In this document: piece by piece, positions 47,361 to 54,903 of the stretch
Position numbering within the stretch: position 1 is the stretch's first letter
How the letters are laid out: each line of letters begins with the position of its first letter
Source: a virus
DNA length: 58,661 bases
Direction: 5' to 3' (one strand)
Virus record (IMG/VR): IMGVR_UViG_3300028394_000085
Location: 1 to 58,661 of that record
Program-made: the position numbers and the translations under genes
Notes under the pieces: generated by a model
The model's input: only the letters and a program-made list of their open reading frames with translations
Databases searched by the model: none
What the model was told of the DNA's origin: nothing

Positions 47361-47660
47361 TTATTCTCCGTCTGAAACAAGTTCAAAAGAGTTAATTCTT
47401 TTGTTAGTTATTCCTAGAGCAGATTTCAAAGCCAAATCTCTGTCGCCAACTTGAGCAAAGAGACGATTTTCTAATTCGCCACCAATTGCATCAAAGCGTC
47501 GGAAGTAGATGTTGTAAGGCAAAGCATCCCGTTGGATGTTTAACTCAATCTCAACATACTCTTTTAGAGCAATCTCTTGAGATACAAATGGTTTACCATT
47601 CGAATCAACAACAACTTTTGAACCTGCTAATTCCTTTGTGAAGAAATCAGTCCAAGCCAT
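47361..47660 (-). CDS. Hypothetical protein
   Basis: 99 residues: AWTDFFTKELAGSKVVVDSN and VEIELNIQRDALPYNIYFRR. Mixed alpha/beta, no family recognised. It has its own promoter-like region upstream and a GAAAGGGG ribosome site. Single gene between SSB and the portal operon. Confidence 0.65.
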   Translation of the reverse strand: MAWTDFFTKELAGSKVVVDSNGKPFVSQEIALKEYVEIELNIQRDALPYNIYFRRFDAIGGELENRLFAQVGDRDLALKSALGITNKRINSFELVSDGE

Positions 47661-47692
47661 TTACAACCCCTTTCGAGAGTTTTTCAACCCCG

Positions 47693-47711
47693 ATTATACT
47701 ACATAAGGGTT
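47693..47711 (-). promoter_or_regulatory. Promoter-like element, two-sided
   Basis: Minus strand AACCCTTATG (47711-47702), TATAAT (47698-47693) followed by CGGGGTT. On the plus strand the same DNA reads AACCCCGAT-TATACT. Overlaps the SSB stop. Confidence 0.6.
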
Positions 47712-48138
47712 AGAAAGGTGCAATGTCAGATATTGGCATACTCCAAGCATCTGAAGGCGTCTTAGGTGTATCTGTGCGAGTGGTTGTACTTACTTGAGCA
47801 ACTGTATGGCGCTTCATGTCAATGCCTAAGTTCCAAGCGGTAACTACAATCTTTGAGCGTTTAGCCCCTGTTACTTTGTCATCCCAGTTTTCTTGAACTG
47901 CGGTGCCTACAACAATTACTGACATTCCCTTGCCTAAAGAGTCTGCACAATTTTCAGCAGTCTTGCCCCATGCTTTTACATCCCAAAATGTTGTATCTAC
48001 ATTGTCCCAAGTTCCATCAGGTTTTTTACTGGACTTAGATGTCACTACTGTAAATACTGCTAAGGCTTTACCGTTAGGAGTAAATCTTAGTTCAGGGTCA
48101 TTAACTATATTTCCCGTGATTGTTATTGGTGCGCTCAT
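47710..48138 (-). CDS. ssb: Single-stranded DNA-binding protein
   Basis: 142 residues. OB-fold (about 1-108): ITGNIVNDPELRFTPNGKAL, TTFWDVKAWGKTAENCADSL, MSVIVVGTAVQENWDDK. The C-terminal tip is SDIAPF, a diverged form of the DDDIPF host-partner-binding tail. It protects single strands in replication and recombination with ERF. Start overlaps the WhiB-like stop (ATGA). Confidence 0.93.
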   Translation of the reverse strand: MSAPITITGNIVNDPELRFTPNGKALAVFTVVTSKSSKKPDGTWDNVDTTFWDVKAWGKTAENCADSLGKGMSVIVVGTAVQENWDDKVTGAKRSKIVVTAWNLGIDMKRHTVAQVSTTTRTDTPKTPSDAWSMPISDIAPF

Positions 48139-48413
48139 GCTACATACCTTTCGTTCGTTATTGGTTTGGCGATTATGTTTAGTTGTTTTCTCATTCTGTC
48201 GCGTTCTTTAGTAGATTTTCCACCCCAAATGCCGACTACTTTGTAATGTAACGCATAGGTCAGACATTCTTCTTTCCAATAGCATCCATCACAAATCTTC
48301 TTTACTTTTCTGTTCTCCTCGGTTATCTGATTCTTCTCGGGAAAGAAATAACTCGTCTCTATTCCCCAACAACTCGCTCCCTCGAATTTCCAAGGCATCA
48401 TAATTTTCTTCAA
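48135..48413 (-). CDS. whiB-like: WhiB-like regulator B
   Basis: 92 residues from a TTG at 48413 preceded by GGAGAGG; ATGs at 48401 and 48398 are alternatives. Four Cys for an Fe-S cluster occur as ASCWG, CDGC and EECL, and GIWGGKSTKERDRMR is the WhiB turn and basic end. WhiB proteins bind the vegetative sigma factor in actinobacteria and change promoter choice. FFPE after the first Cys is typical. Its first ~40 codons overlap the other WhiB gene out of frame. Confidence 0.85.
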   Translation of the reverse strand: MKKIMMPWKFEGASCWGIETSYFFPEKNQITEENRKVKKICDGCYWKEECLTYALHYKVVGIWGGKSTKERDRMRKQLNIIAKPITNERYVA

Positions 48414-48669
48414 TGTTTTCCTCTCCAACAATTAGTCGATAGGGGGAAGAGGCATCTAACTTAGCCACAATTCTTCCATTGCGCCATACCTTGCCAGCAA
48501 CTACACCATCATAAAAACTTGGCTTAGGCTTTACTAGAGAATCACACTCTTCCCAAAAAATACATCGGGAACAATAATTAAGTGCTGGTTGTACTAAATC
48601 TAAATTAAATTGGTCAAAGAGCCAAGGGTCAGCATCACGGCACGGCGCTTTAGATGCAAATGAACCCAT
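48289..48669 (-). CDS. whiB-like: WhiB-like regulator A
   Basis: 126 residues. KAPCRDADPWLFDQ, NYCSRCIFWEECDSL supply the four Cys; DGVVAGKVWRNGRI replaces the usual G-V/I-W-G-G turn and is degenerate. An acidic tail of about 50 residues overlaps the start of WhiB B out of frame by about 125 bp. May act on host or phage promoters. Confidence 0.78.
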   Translation of the reverse strand: MGSFASKAPCRDADPWLFDQFNLDLVQPALNYCSRCIFWEECDSLVKPKPSFYDGVVAGKVWRNGRIVAKLDASSPYRLIVGEENIEENYDALEIRGSELLGNRDELFLSREESDNRGEQKSKEDL

Positions 48670-48678
48670 GCAGGAATT

Positions 48679-48792
48679 TTAGCGCTTGGCTTTATCATTG
48701 TTATTTATTTCGGGAGCCTTGCGTGTCGCCCACTCACCATACCGCTCTGTTATCAATTTATTAAGTAAGTTGATTCTTTCTTCTTCATCCAT
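48679..48792 (-). CDS. Very small hypothetical protein
   Basis: 37 residues, charged helix (MDEEERINLLNKLITERYGE). Starts 5 bp after the upstream stop and lies just before WhiB A. No strong ribosome site is visible, so confidence is low. Confidence 0.4.
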   Translation of the reverse strand: MDEEERINLLNKLITERYGEWATRKAPEINNNDKAKR

Positions 48793-48796
48793 CGGT

Positions 48797-49051
48797 CTAT
48801 TTGTCTCTGAGTCCGATGTCATCGTTACCCTCCCAATACTTTAGCCCGTGATGAACTAAACCGAGGTGGCGCCAATCAGGATTTTGGTCATCGGCAAGAG
48901 TTAGCGTCCAGTAATCTTTAATGCCATCGCCCATCCATTCAGATACAAGAACCCAGCCCGTACAAATTGCTGGTTCCATAAAAGCAACGCGCCCGATTTC
49001 GGCGAGCGCATTGTCTATTGCTGATGGTTTTTTCTGCTCTTCACTTCCCAT
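48797..49051 (-). CDS. Actinophage-type hypothetical protein
   Basis: 84 residues. ICTGWVLVSEWMGDGIKDYW followed by LGLVHHGLKYW matches a small family recurrent in actinophages (Trp and His pattern), function unknown. Ribosome site GAAGTGAAG is weak but it follows the lysozyme-like gene by 9 bp. Confidence 0.65.
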   Translation of the reverse strand: MGSEEQKKPSAIDNALAEIGRVAFMEPAICTGWVLVSEWMGDGIKDYWTLTLADDQNPDWRHLGLVHHGLKYWEGNDDIGLRDK

Positions 49052-49060
49052 TTAGGGAGG

Positions 49061-49516
49061 TTAGTACCAAAAATTAGAACTCCAAAAGCGCCACGCCGAG
49101 CAAGGGTTGGAATATCTGTGTTCAATGTAAACGAATCCTCGGGTTATTTGTTCCTCAACTGATAAGTCAGGGTCAAGTCCGAGTATTTGTGGAATTCCGC
49201 CAGCATGAAGTTTTTCTCCATCTTGGTAAACGGCTGTTTTATTGTAGGCATCGGGACGCCAGTTTGACTCTTTTGTCCAAAGCGATAGCAAACATTCCCA
49301 TTGAGCGGGTGTATCCCAACCATAAGCATCAAGACGCTTCTTAGCGAACTCTTGGGATGCCTCGGGTGTCCGTTCAACCAATATCGGTTTCATAATTACT
49401 TCAACCGCTTGTGCTGGTGAATCGGGTGGAATGTGAAATGGATTTAGAAGTATAAATCCAAGTATAAATAGTGCGACTGGAACTGGTTTAGTAATAACTT
49501 TTTCATAGAATCGCAT
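49061..49516 (-). CDS. Membrane-anchored lytic transglycosylase-like protein
   Basis: 151 residues. A hydrophobic N-terminal helix (about 11-26, PVPVALFILGFILLNPF) acts as signal or anchor. The SLT-like region has WECLLSLWTKESNW with the catalytic-type Glu, GGIPQILG and a C-terminal RGFVYIEHRYSNPCSAW. Similar secreted actinobacterial enzymes cut glycan strands. It may aid lysis or late host-wall changes, separate from the CHAP endolysin. Confidence 0.78.
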   Translation of the reverse strand: MRFYEKVITKPVPVALFILGFILLNPFHIPPDSPAQAVEVIMKPILVERTPEASQEFAKKRLDAYGWDTPAQWECLLSLWTKESNWRPDAYNKTAVYQDGEKLHAGGIPQILGLDPDLSVEEQITRGFVYIEHRYSNPCSAWRFWSSNFWY

Positions 49517-49547
49517 ATTCCTCCATTGTTAGGAGTGAACATTTATT

Positions 49548-49858
49548 CGCTACTGGATGTAGCGCTTCTCTGTTGTCAGTATTGGACTGACCTCACTTTG
49601 GCGAGTAGGTGTTTTGCGAACCTTGTTTAAGGGTACATCATCAAGATGAATGAGTGTCAAGGAGGGCGCTCGGTGGCGGAGCGATGAAAGTTACGCTAGA
49701 GAGAGGACGGACGCGCAACAGGCGCTACTACGCCACCGAACTATTTGGGTACCCGCGTAAATGATACCCCACACATAACCATGAAAGGAAAAAAGGTGGT
49801 TATGTGGTTCATCCCGCCAATCTAAGAAGAGACCGACGGGATGAATTTTAGTTTTATT
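49548..49858 (+). ncRNA. Structured gene-free region, candidate non-coding RNA
   Basis: 344 bp (49517-49860) without a convincing gene. Hairpins: CGCTAC/GTAGCG (49548-49564); an 8-bp closing stem CGGTGGCG/CGCCACCG (49671-49678, 49731-49738) enclosing GCGC-AACAG-GCGC; GGGTA/TACCC (49747-49769); a 10-bp stem CACATAACCA/TGGTTATGTG (49772-49806); and a 9-bp stem TTCATCCCG/CGGGATGAA (49808-49845) followed on the plus strand by TTTTAGTTTTATT, an intrinsic-terminator pattern. This suggests a plus-strand RNA; its promoter is not clear. It does not fold as a tRNA. Confidence 0.45.
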
Positions 49859-49860
49859 AC

Positions 49861-50274
49861 TTAGTCAAGGCGACTTCCAGCGCTCGCTTCGATTCCGTAT
49901 TTTCCTAGAACCTGAGCAAACGCTCCAGCAAAAGCCGCTTTACGGTCTACGCTCTGTCCGAATTCACGAACCCAAATCTCGTATCCACCGTAATAACCCT
50001 TGCTACCAATGCCTTGAGCCTTTAACCAATTCACAAACGCACCTCGCGCTGGAGAAATGTTTACCCAAGCAAATCCGCAAAGACCGTCAAGGATGTAAGT
50101 TTTTTTACTAAAATCAATATCACTACCAAGTGCAGTAGTTGGTGAACCAACTACAAACTTTGGAGTGTCTGCATCTTTGCCAGCCAAAAGACCAGCCTCG
50201 TATGCTTCAACATAAATGCGCTTACATTGAGTTTTTGTAAGAGCCTTTTTCTTCTCGATGACTGAAGTTGTCAT
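49861..50274 (-). CDS. Conserved phage hypothetical protein
   Basis: 137 residues from ATG 50274 after GAGAGGAGGAC; the frame extends into the leader. CGFAWVNISPARGAFVNWLK, YYGGYEIWVREFGQS and a C-terminal SAGSRLD recur in proteins of actinophages and aquatic phages. Unknown role. Own promoter at 50302. Confidence 0.75.
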   Translation of the reverse strand: MTTSVIEKKKALTKTQCKRIYVEAYEAGLLAGKDADTPKFVVGSPTTALGSDIDFSKKTYILDGLCGFAWVNISPARGAFVNWLKAQGIGSKGYYGGYEIWVREFGQSVDRKAAFAGAFAQVLGKYGIEASAGSRLD

Positions 50275-50301
50275 TTGATGTCCTCCTCTCGGACAATTCA
50301 A

Positions 50302-50320
50302 AGTATATCCTACTGGGGTT
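50302..50320 (-). promoter_or_regulatory. Promoter with AACCCCAGTA element
   Basis: Minus strand AACCCCAGTA (50320-50311), GGA, TATACT (50307-50302); TTGATT lies 17 bp before the -10. The element forms the last codons and stop (KPQ-stop) of the upstream small gene. Drives the gene at 50274. Confidence 0.8.
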
Positions 50321-50474
50321 TGGAAATCAAACTAAAGCGAGCCATCTTTCGAGCGCGTTGCTTATCAGCCTCTTCAGCGAGGGTTTTATCCAACTGCGCC
50401 CTACGAATAGCCCTTAATGAGCCTTCAGAGACCCGTAGAGGCTTATTACCCCTTAGCCATGATAGAAGTATCAT
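50310..50474 (-). CDS. Small basic hypothetical protein
   Basis: 54 residues, basic helix (LRAIRRAQLDKTLAEEADKQ). ATG overlaps the previous stop by one base. Ends KPQ-stop inside a promoter element, like the gene at 40774. No family. Confidence 0.6.
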   Translation of the reverse strand: MILLSWLRGNKPLRVSEGSLRAIRRAQLDKTLAEEADKQRARKMARFSLISKPQ

Positions 50475-50650
50475 CAGAACCACTTGCCAGTCTCTATTGA
50501 CCCTACAATCCCGAAAATCAATAGGATTCCACCTAGGAAAATCATTGCCTCAAGATTCTCTGCCCAACTGCGTCCCTTGGGACTCAATCGGATTCCCTTC
50601 TTGAGCAATCGACCTTCTATAAAACCGATTTCATCATTGATAGTTTTCAT
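50474..50650 (-). CDS. Small membrane protein
   Basis: 58 residues. Charged N-terminal half, then a hydrophobic segment about 36-51 (MIFLGGILLIFGIVGS). Start overlaps the zinc-ribbon stop (ATGA). Unknown role. Confidence 0.62.
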   Translation of the reverse strand: MKTINDEIGFIEGRLLKKGIRLSPKGRSWAENLEAMIFLGGILLIFGIVGSIETGKWF

Positions 50651-50781
50651 GCTGTCCTCTCTTTGATTGTTCGAACTATTCCGTACTGCTCCATTGAAGC
50701 ATCAGCCTCGCACCTAAAGCAATAGGTTTTTCCTTTAACTACTGTCAGTCTTAACTCGCTACCGCAAGTAAAACATTTCAT
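50647..50781 (-). CDS. Zinc-ribbon small protein
   Basis: 44 residues with CFTCGSEL (3-10) and CFRCEADA (21-28): two CxxC knuckles. ATGA overlaps link it to genes on both sides. Similar in size to the zinc proteins at 7130 and 54551. Confidence 0.68.
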   Translation of the reverse strand: MKCFTCGSELRLTVVKGKTYCFRCEADASMEQYGIVRTIKERTA

Positions 50782-51620
50782 TGGTTCCCCCTCTTCTTGT
50801 ACTTAGTTTCTAGTATTTTCAACTGCTGGTCAAATGACACGCCGTTCTTCTCTGCAAGATTTTTACAGATGATGTCCGCTATCTCTTTGTTTTGAGCAAT
50901 CTTTTGCTCTTGCTCAATGATTGATTCAGCGCTGTGTGGTGTTCCGTCGTAGTAGTGAGTTGTAACTTTTTCTTTGATTCTCCATTGCAACTCAAACCAT
51001 TTTGTAACCGCTGAACGCTCTGTCTTGATTACCTCGGTGTATTTTCCGTTCTTGAAGTAAAGGAACTCACCGCTCTTTGTTGGAGCGTTTGCTTTTTCCT
51101 TTGCAATCTTCTCAGCCTTCTTTGCTTCTCTCTCTGCCTTGGCTTGAGCCTTAGCAACTTTGTCGGCTGTAACGATTCTTGAAGGACGATTTAAGACCTC
51201 GGCTGGAGCGCTTGGGTAACAAATTGTGCAAGCATCCTGACCAGCATCCTCAACGATTGTGTTCTCATCGTCGTTGCTGTACTGGATTAACCAGTTGTAT
51301 CTAGTAGTTGGAAAACAAGTATTGCAATCCATTGAACTGTGAACATGACCATTGCTGTTGATTACCAAGAACGCTCTTGTCCAAGGGTCTTGGTTATAGA
51401 TTGCATCTAACTTATTTATCTCTGCTTGAATCTTTGCCTTTTGCTCTCTTAATTCCGCAATTCTTTTTTGGATTTCTCCAACCCGACTTGGGAAATGTTT
51501 TACATAAAATTCAATAGAATCTTCAGCATCCAAGATTTTGCTATTGACTAACCAACGCTTCTCGTCCCAAGAAGATAACTCGGTATCAATCTTGACCGCG
51601 AACTCTTTTGTCACACTCAT
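50778..51620 (-). CDS. Hypothetical coiled-coil protein with Cys motif
   Basis: 280 residues. Coiled coil (about 50-75), a domain with SNGHVHSSMDCNTCFPTTRY and GQDACTICYPSAP (two CxxC pairs, likely a metal site), an Ala/Lys/Glu-rich helix (about 150-180) and a C-terminal domain with THYYDGTPHSAES. Seen in actinophages; function unknown. First gene of a four-gene operon. Confidence 0.72.
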   Translation of the reverse strand: MSVTKEFAVKIDTELSSWDEKRWLVNSKILDAEDSIEFYVKHFPSRVGEIQKRIAELREQKAKIQAEINKLDAIYNQDPWTRAFLVINSNGHVHSSMDCNTCFPTTRYNWLIQYSNDDENTIVEDAGQDACTICYPSAPAEVLNRPSRIVTADKVAKAQAKAEREAKKAEKIAKEKANAPTKSGEFLYFKNGKYTEVIKTERSAVTKWFELQWRIKEKVTTHYYDGTPHSAESIIEQEQKIAQNKEIADIICKNLAEKNGVSFDQQLKILETKYKKRGNQ

Positions 51621-51641
51621 TGGAACTCCTCTCGTATTTAC

Positions 51642-51658
51642 AACCCCAGTTTAGCATA
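51642..51658 (-). promoter_or_regulatory. Promoter with inverted element
   Basis: Minus strand TATGCT (51658-51653) followed directly by AACTGGGGTT (51651-51642), then GAGAGGAG and ATG 51620. The element is downstream of the -10, as at the left end of the contig. Confidence 0.65.
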
Positions 51659-51672
51659 GATTTGGGTATTGG

Positions 51673-51718
51673 TACAATAAGATGTCCCCGTGTCCCCGTG
51701 ACCCCTGTTCAAAGGGTC
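51673..51718 (+). promoter_or_regulatory. Promoter and hairpin before the secreted protein
   Basis: TACAAT (51673-51678) is a possible -10. Two tandem TGTCCCCG units (51683-51698) follow, then a hairpin GACCC/GGGTC (51700-51704, 51714-51718) that includes the AAGGG ribosome site before TTG 51723. Pairing could limit translation. Confidence 0.45.
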
Positions 51719-51722
51719 AAAA

Positions 51723-53375
51723 TTGCGCTTAGTCCGTATTCTCGCCGTCTGCCTTCTAGTCTTTTGGTGGGCGCTTCTACCCGTAGATTCCGCCTCGGCT
51801 GATGATGTAATTGTCAATCTCACCCCTGATACCGCATTTGTCGATATTCCCGTATCGGTGGATACCAGCACCGTTTATTCAATTACGACTCAAACAGGCG
51901 CCCGATTTGAGATAGTCAATGGGCAAACTGTTGAAAGACTTGCGTGGGTAGATTCTTGGCTAGAACTTCGCCAAAACGATTTAGTGTTAAGAGCCGATGA
52001 CGACGGCAACCACAATGGGCAAACTAATTATTTTGCTTCTCGAATTACTGGAACAATTCCAGCGGGTACTTACATAATTCGTGCTACATCTTATGATTAC
52101 ATTGTTGCTCAACAAAGACCTATTGGAACTTATACAGTAACTAGCAATTTGATTGTTGTTGAACCTAGTCCTTCCACGGCTCCAACACCTCAACCATCTC
52201 CTCAGCCAACTGCAAGTCCTGAGCCGACGGCACAACCACAACCGACTGCTTCCCCCAGTTCGGAACCATCTCCCACCCCGACTGCTCCGACACCTTCACC
52301 AACATCGGAATCAACTTCGACACCGACTCCAACCCCTGAACCTTCTGTAACTCCGACTCCTCAACCTCAACCGAGCCAGCAACCCGAGCCGTCCACACCT
52401 GAACCCACACCTTCGCCATCGCCTACCCCAATTCCAATTCCGTTACCTGAGCCGATTCCCAATCCTGAACCAATCCCTGCTGTGAATCCAAACGGTACCC
52501 CCGCGGTAGAGCCGACTCCCGTTCCGTTGCCTGAACCCATTCCCATTCCGTCCCTTGAACCTGAGCCGAATCTAAATCCTGAAGAGATACCTTCGCTCGA
52601 CCCTGAGACTTTGCCAACTGTTCCGCCTTTTGAAGAACCTGCAATTCCACCTTTTGAAATCCCAACGGAAATTGACCCTCCAAGTCCCATACCTGAACTA
52701 CTACCACCTGTTGAGACCTCCGAGTTAATTGAAAATGTTTTAATGGATGGACAGATTACACCCGCTGATGCAGAAGCGGTAGTTGATTCATTGATGTTGG
52801 ATGGGCTAGTTACTGAAGCAGAAGCGACTACCTTGATTGAAACTCTTTCAGATGGTGGCGTCCTAACTGGAGCCGAAGAAGATTTAATTATCGATGTTCT
52901 TTCAGCCGATGGCGAGATTACTCAAAGTGAAGTAAACAATCTTTCCGAAACTCTTTCCAAAGATGGGCGATTTACGAAAGCGGAAAGAGAACTTGTTGCC
53001 GAAGTGCTTATTGAATCCGCTGAAGGTCAAGCGGTAACTGTTGAAGCAATAGCCGAGGCTGGAATCACCTTGGAAGATTTACCTCCTGCTCAACCTGTTG
53101 AAGTTCGACAAGATGAGAACGGAAACGAAGTTGTTATTACAGCCGAAGTCGCCGTTGCTTTAGAACTACTTACATCGGCTGGAGATATTGTTTCAGCAAT
53201 CTTTGAAAGCCCTGCACAACTTCTCTTTGCTATCGGAAACCTTGGAGCAGATATGTCTGAGGAAGAACGCAAAGAAGCAAGTGAGACAATTATTGCCGCG
53301 ACAATCGTTGGCAATATCGCTACGACTACAATGGCTACCGCAATCGGTAGTGTTGGATATAGGAGACAGAAATGA
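51723..53375 (+). CDS. Secreted proline-rich protein with acidic helical repeats
   Basis: 550 residues from a TTG start. Signal peptide at 1-27 (ILAVCLLVFWWALLPVDSAS). Residues about 30-140 form a beta domain (GTYIIRATSYDYIVAQQ). A Pro/Thr/Ser/Glu linker of about 190 residues (145-335) is followed by helical EF-hand-like repeats each with DG (LMDGQITPADAEAVVDSLML, LSDGGVLTGAEEDLI, LSADGEITQSEVNNL). The C-terminus has a hydrophobic segment (about 480-540). Possibly a surface or periwall protein changing the host envelope, for example superinfection exclusion (inference). It is on the strand opposite its neighbours. Confidence 0.75.
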   Translation: MRLVRILAVCLLVFWWALLPVDSASADDVIVNLTPDTAFVDIPVSVDTSTVYSITTQTGARFEIVNGQTVERLAWVDSWLELRQNDLVLRADDDGNHNGQTNYFASRITGTIPAGTYIIRATSYDYIVAQQRPIGTYTVTSNLIVVEPSPSTAPTPQPSPQPTASPEPTAQPQPTASPSSEPSPTPTAPTPSPTSESTSTPTPTPEPSVTPTPQPQPSQQPEPSTPEPTPSPSPTPIPIPLPEPIPNPEPIPAVNPNGTPAVEPTPVPLPEPIPIPSLEPEPNLNPEEIPSLDPETLPTVPPFEEPAIPPFEIPTEIDPPSPIPELLPPVETSELIENVLMDGQITPADAEAVVDSLMLDGLVTEAEATTLIETLSDGGVLTGAEEDLIIDVLSADGEITQSEVNNLSETLSKDGRFTKAERELVAEVLIESAEGQAVTVEAIAEAGITLEDLPPAQPVEVRQDENGNEVVITAEVAVALELLTSAGDIVSAIFESPAQLLFAIGNLGADMSEEERKEASETIIAATIVGNIATTTMATAIGSVGYRRQK

Positions 53376-53539
53376 AAGACTTCTTAAATGACCTGATAGG
53401 TCAAATATGGACAATGCTTGGAATGTTTGTTGCTTGGATTCTTGTTGATGGTGTTGCTAAAAATATCGTTGGCTATTCAATCCTGATTACTTTTGGCGTT
53501 TGGGTTTTGACTTATCCTCTTCGTCGTCCAAAGGACTAG
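53372..53539 (+). CDS. Small membrane protein
   Basis: 55 residues, two hydrophobic stretches (about 12-26 and 34-48). ATGA overlap with the secreted protein implies coupled translation and a joint role. Its 3' end overlaps the convergent holin-like gene by 53 bp. Confidence 0.6.
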   Translation: MKDFLNDLIGQIWTMLGMFVAWILVDGVAKNIVGYSILITFGVWVLTYPLRRPKD

Positions 53540-53783
53540 ATAGATAATCTTGATTTTTGCTTAACGGATTAAAAGCATCGTTAATTTCTTCGATTGTTAG
53601 TTTTCCGTCATCAAGATATTCACGGGCTAATCGTTCTGCCACGGATGCAACTGCTAACAATCCAGCCATCGATAAGGCAATCCAAGTTTCAACTCCCATG
53701 ATTGCTCCAGCACCTAGAGTGCCGAGAGCGCCAACGGTAAAGACCGCAACCATGCGACTTAAGATGTCTTGGAGTTTTTTCAT
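53487..53783 (-). CDS. Two-span membrane protein, holin-like
   Basis: 98 residues. Two hydrophobic segments (about 10-30 and 34-48) with a short turn, then a charged tail ending KSKPKRQK. This layout fits a class II holin or accessory membrane protein; it is far from the CHAP endolysin, so the assignment is tentative. Start 14 bp after the metallohydrolase stop. Confidence 0.58.
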   Translation of the reverse strand: MKKLQDILSRMVAVFTVGALGTLGAGAIMGVETWIALSMAGLLAVASVAERLAREYLDDGKLTIEEINDAFNPLSKNQDYLSSPLDDEEDKSKPKRQK

Positions 53784-53797
53784 GCCCCAAGTCTAGC

Positions 53798-54367
53798 CTA
53801 CGCACTTCTCTCAACTAATTCATCAAAACCTTCATAGACCTTTACCTCACCTGTCTCAATTTTTTTGAAACGCTCTTTGGTTTCCTGCAACCATTGAACT
53901 CGAGACTTTGGTAGTCGGGCTTTGACATCGCCATTCTTACCTCTGACCTTGACGCCAGTAAAGTGAAATGCACCTTGGAGCGCATCGGCTTGTTCTTTAC
54001 CTAAAACATTCCTGACTAAATCAAGAAGGCATGAGGTGAACCATGCGTGGTGTCCATCGCCTCTATTTATGTGATGAGCAACCTCATGCAAAATTACATA
54101 CTTGTTTCTCATCTGCTTAGGTAGACAGATTACAAACTCCCCATGGCGGAAAGTGGCACAAGCCGAACGACGACCCCTGCCATCTAAAACCTTGATTGGA
54201 TATTTGAAAGGATAGTTTCTTTGAACGAAACTTCTCTTCATTACAGCATCCACAAACTTTTGGGCTTGTTGCAGAGTCATATCTTCTTTGCGGTTTCCAC
54301 CTGCATAGACACTCATAGCAAGACCCTCAGCCTTATAGACCTTTCCTGCTTGGTCTCTTTTTCTCAT
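53798..54367 (-). CDS. TIGR04338-like putative metallohydrolase
   Basis: 189 residues. Zinc-peptidase motif ILHEVAHHINRGDGHHAWF (HExxH plus distal His, about 92-110) and an N-terminal basic segment KRDQAGKVYKAEGLA. The family is restricted to actinobacteria and their phages, supporting the host. Substrate unknown; may be a SprT-like protease. Confidence 0.82.
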   Translation of the reverse strand: MRKRDQAGKVYKAEGLAMSVYAGGNRKEDMTLQQAQKFVDAVMKRSFVQRNYPFKYPIKVLDGRGRRSACATFRHGEFVICLPKQMRNKYVILHEVAHHINRGDGHHAWFTSCLLDLVRNVLGKEQADALQGAFHFTGVKVRGKNGDVKARLPKSRVQWLQETKERFKKIETGEVKVYEGFDELVERSA

Positions 54368-54393
54368 ACCTACTCCTCTCGTAGTTAAGACCC

Positions 54394-54412
54394 ATTATAT
54401 CAAATGGGGGTT
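54394..54412 (-). promoter_or_regulatory. Promoter with AACCCCCATT element
   Basis: Minus strand AACCCCCATT (54412-54403), TGA, TATAAT (54399-54394), then GAGAGGAG and ATG 54367. It is one half of a divergent promoter region (54368-54550) that holds no gene. Confidence 0.78.
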
Positions 54413-54506
54413 TAGTAATAAACCAAACTTGAGTCGCCTAGGCTCAACTTTCCAGCGACACGCCACGATTAGGTGCCTGAAACTGCCTTTCTTGATTGGA
54501 TTTATT

Positions 54507-54525
54507 AACCCCCGTTTGGTATACT
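54507..54525 (+). promoter_or_regulatory. Promoter with AACCCCCGTT element
   Basis: AACCCCCGTT (54507-54516), TGG, TATACT (54520-54525), then GAGAGGAGG before ATG 54551. Opposite-facing partner of the promoter at 54394. Confidence 0.8.
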
Positions 54526-54550
54526 GGTGGAGTCCGAGAGGAGGACAGAT

Positions 54551-54682
54551 ATGAAGTGCGTGAAGTGCGGAGTTGCCGTCGGGAAGATGGAAGTCTTTCA
54601 GGGTGGCGTCTGCTTGCAATGCTATGCCGTGGAGTTTGAAAAGGAATTCCAAAGTGCGTTGAAGATAGCGAGGTTGAAGTAA
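54551..54682 (+). CDS. Zinc-ribbon small protein
   Basis: 43 residues: CVKCGVAVGKM (3-13) and CLQCYAVEF (21-29) make two CxxC knuckles. Strong promoter and GAGGAGG. TAATG overlap with the next gene. Probably a regulator of host or phage proteins (inference). Confidence 0.72.
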   Translation: MKCVKCGVAVGKMEVFQGGVCLQCYAVEFEKEFQSALKIARLK

Positions 54683-54903
54683 TGAAAAGTAAAAGATATG
54701 GAATCTGTAAGGCTCAACACGCTGAATCAACTATCAAAAGTAACATCAAGAGTTGGGCTAAAGAACGAGAAAGTTTTGATGGTATTGCTCGTTCTAAACA
54801 AGAGATTCAAGAAATAGTTGCCTTGCAGTTAGAAGATATTGCTAGAGGCAATGCTGAAATTGCTTGTGAAATTACAAACTGCAATAGAGAGGTGGTTAGA
54901 TAA
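54682..54903 (+). CDS. Small hypothetical protein
   Basis: 73 residues, helical and charged (RSKQEIQEIVALQLEDIARG). Overlaps both neighbours by one base. No recognised family. Confidence 0.65.
   Translation: MKSKRYGICKAQHAESTIKSNIKSWAKERESFDGIARSKQEIQEIVALQLEDIARGNAEIACEITNCNREVVR

Noticed and set aside
49671-49738. tRNA-like fold (8-bp closing stem, GCG/CGC arm)
   Set aside because: No T-arm or anticodon arm of normal size, no GG in the D-loop; treated as a structured RNA instead.
52153-52707. Several open frames on both strands of the proline-rich linker
   Set aside because: Caused by low-complexity CCN/GAA codons; only the signal-peptide frame is coherent.
54395-54730. Minus-strand open frame of 111 codons
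   Set aside because: It covers a divergent promoter region and the plus-strand zinc-ribbon gene; no ribosome site or family.
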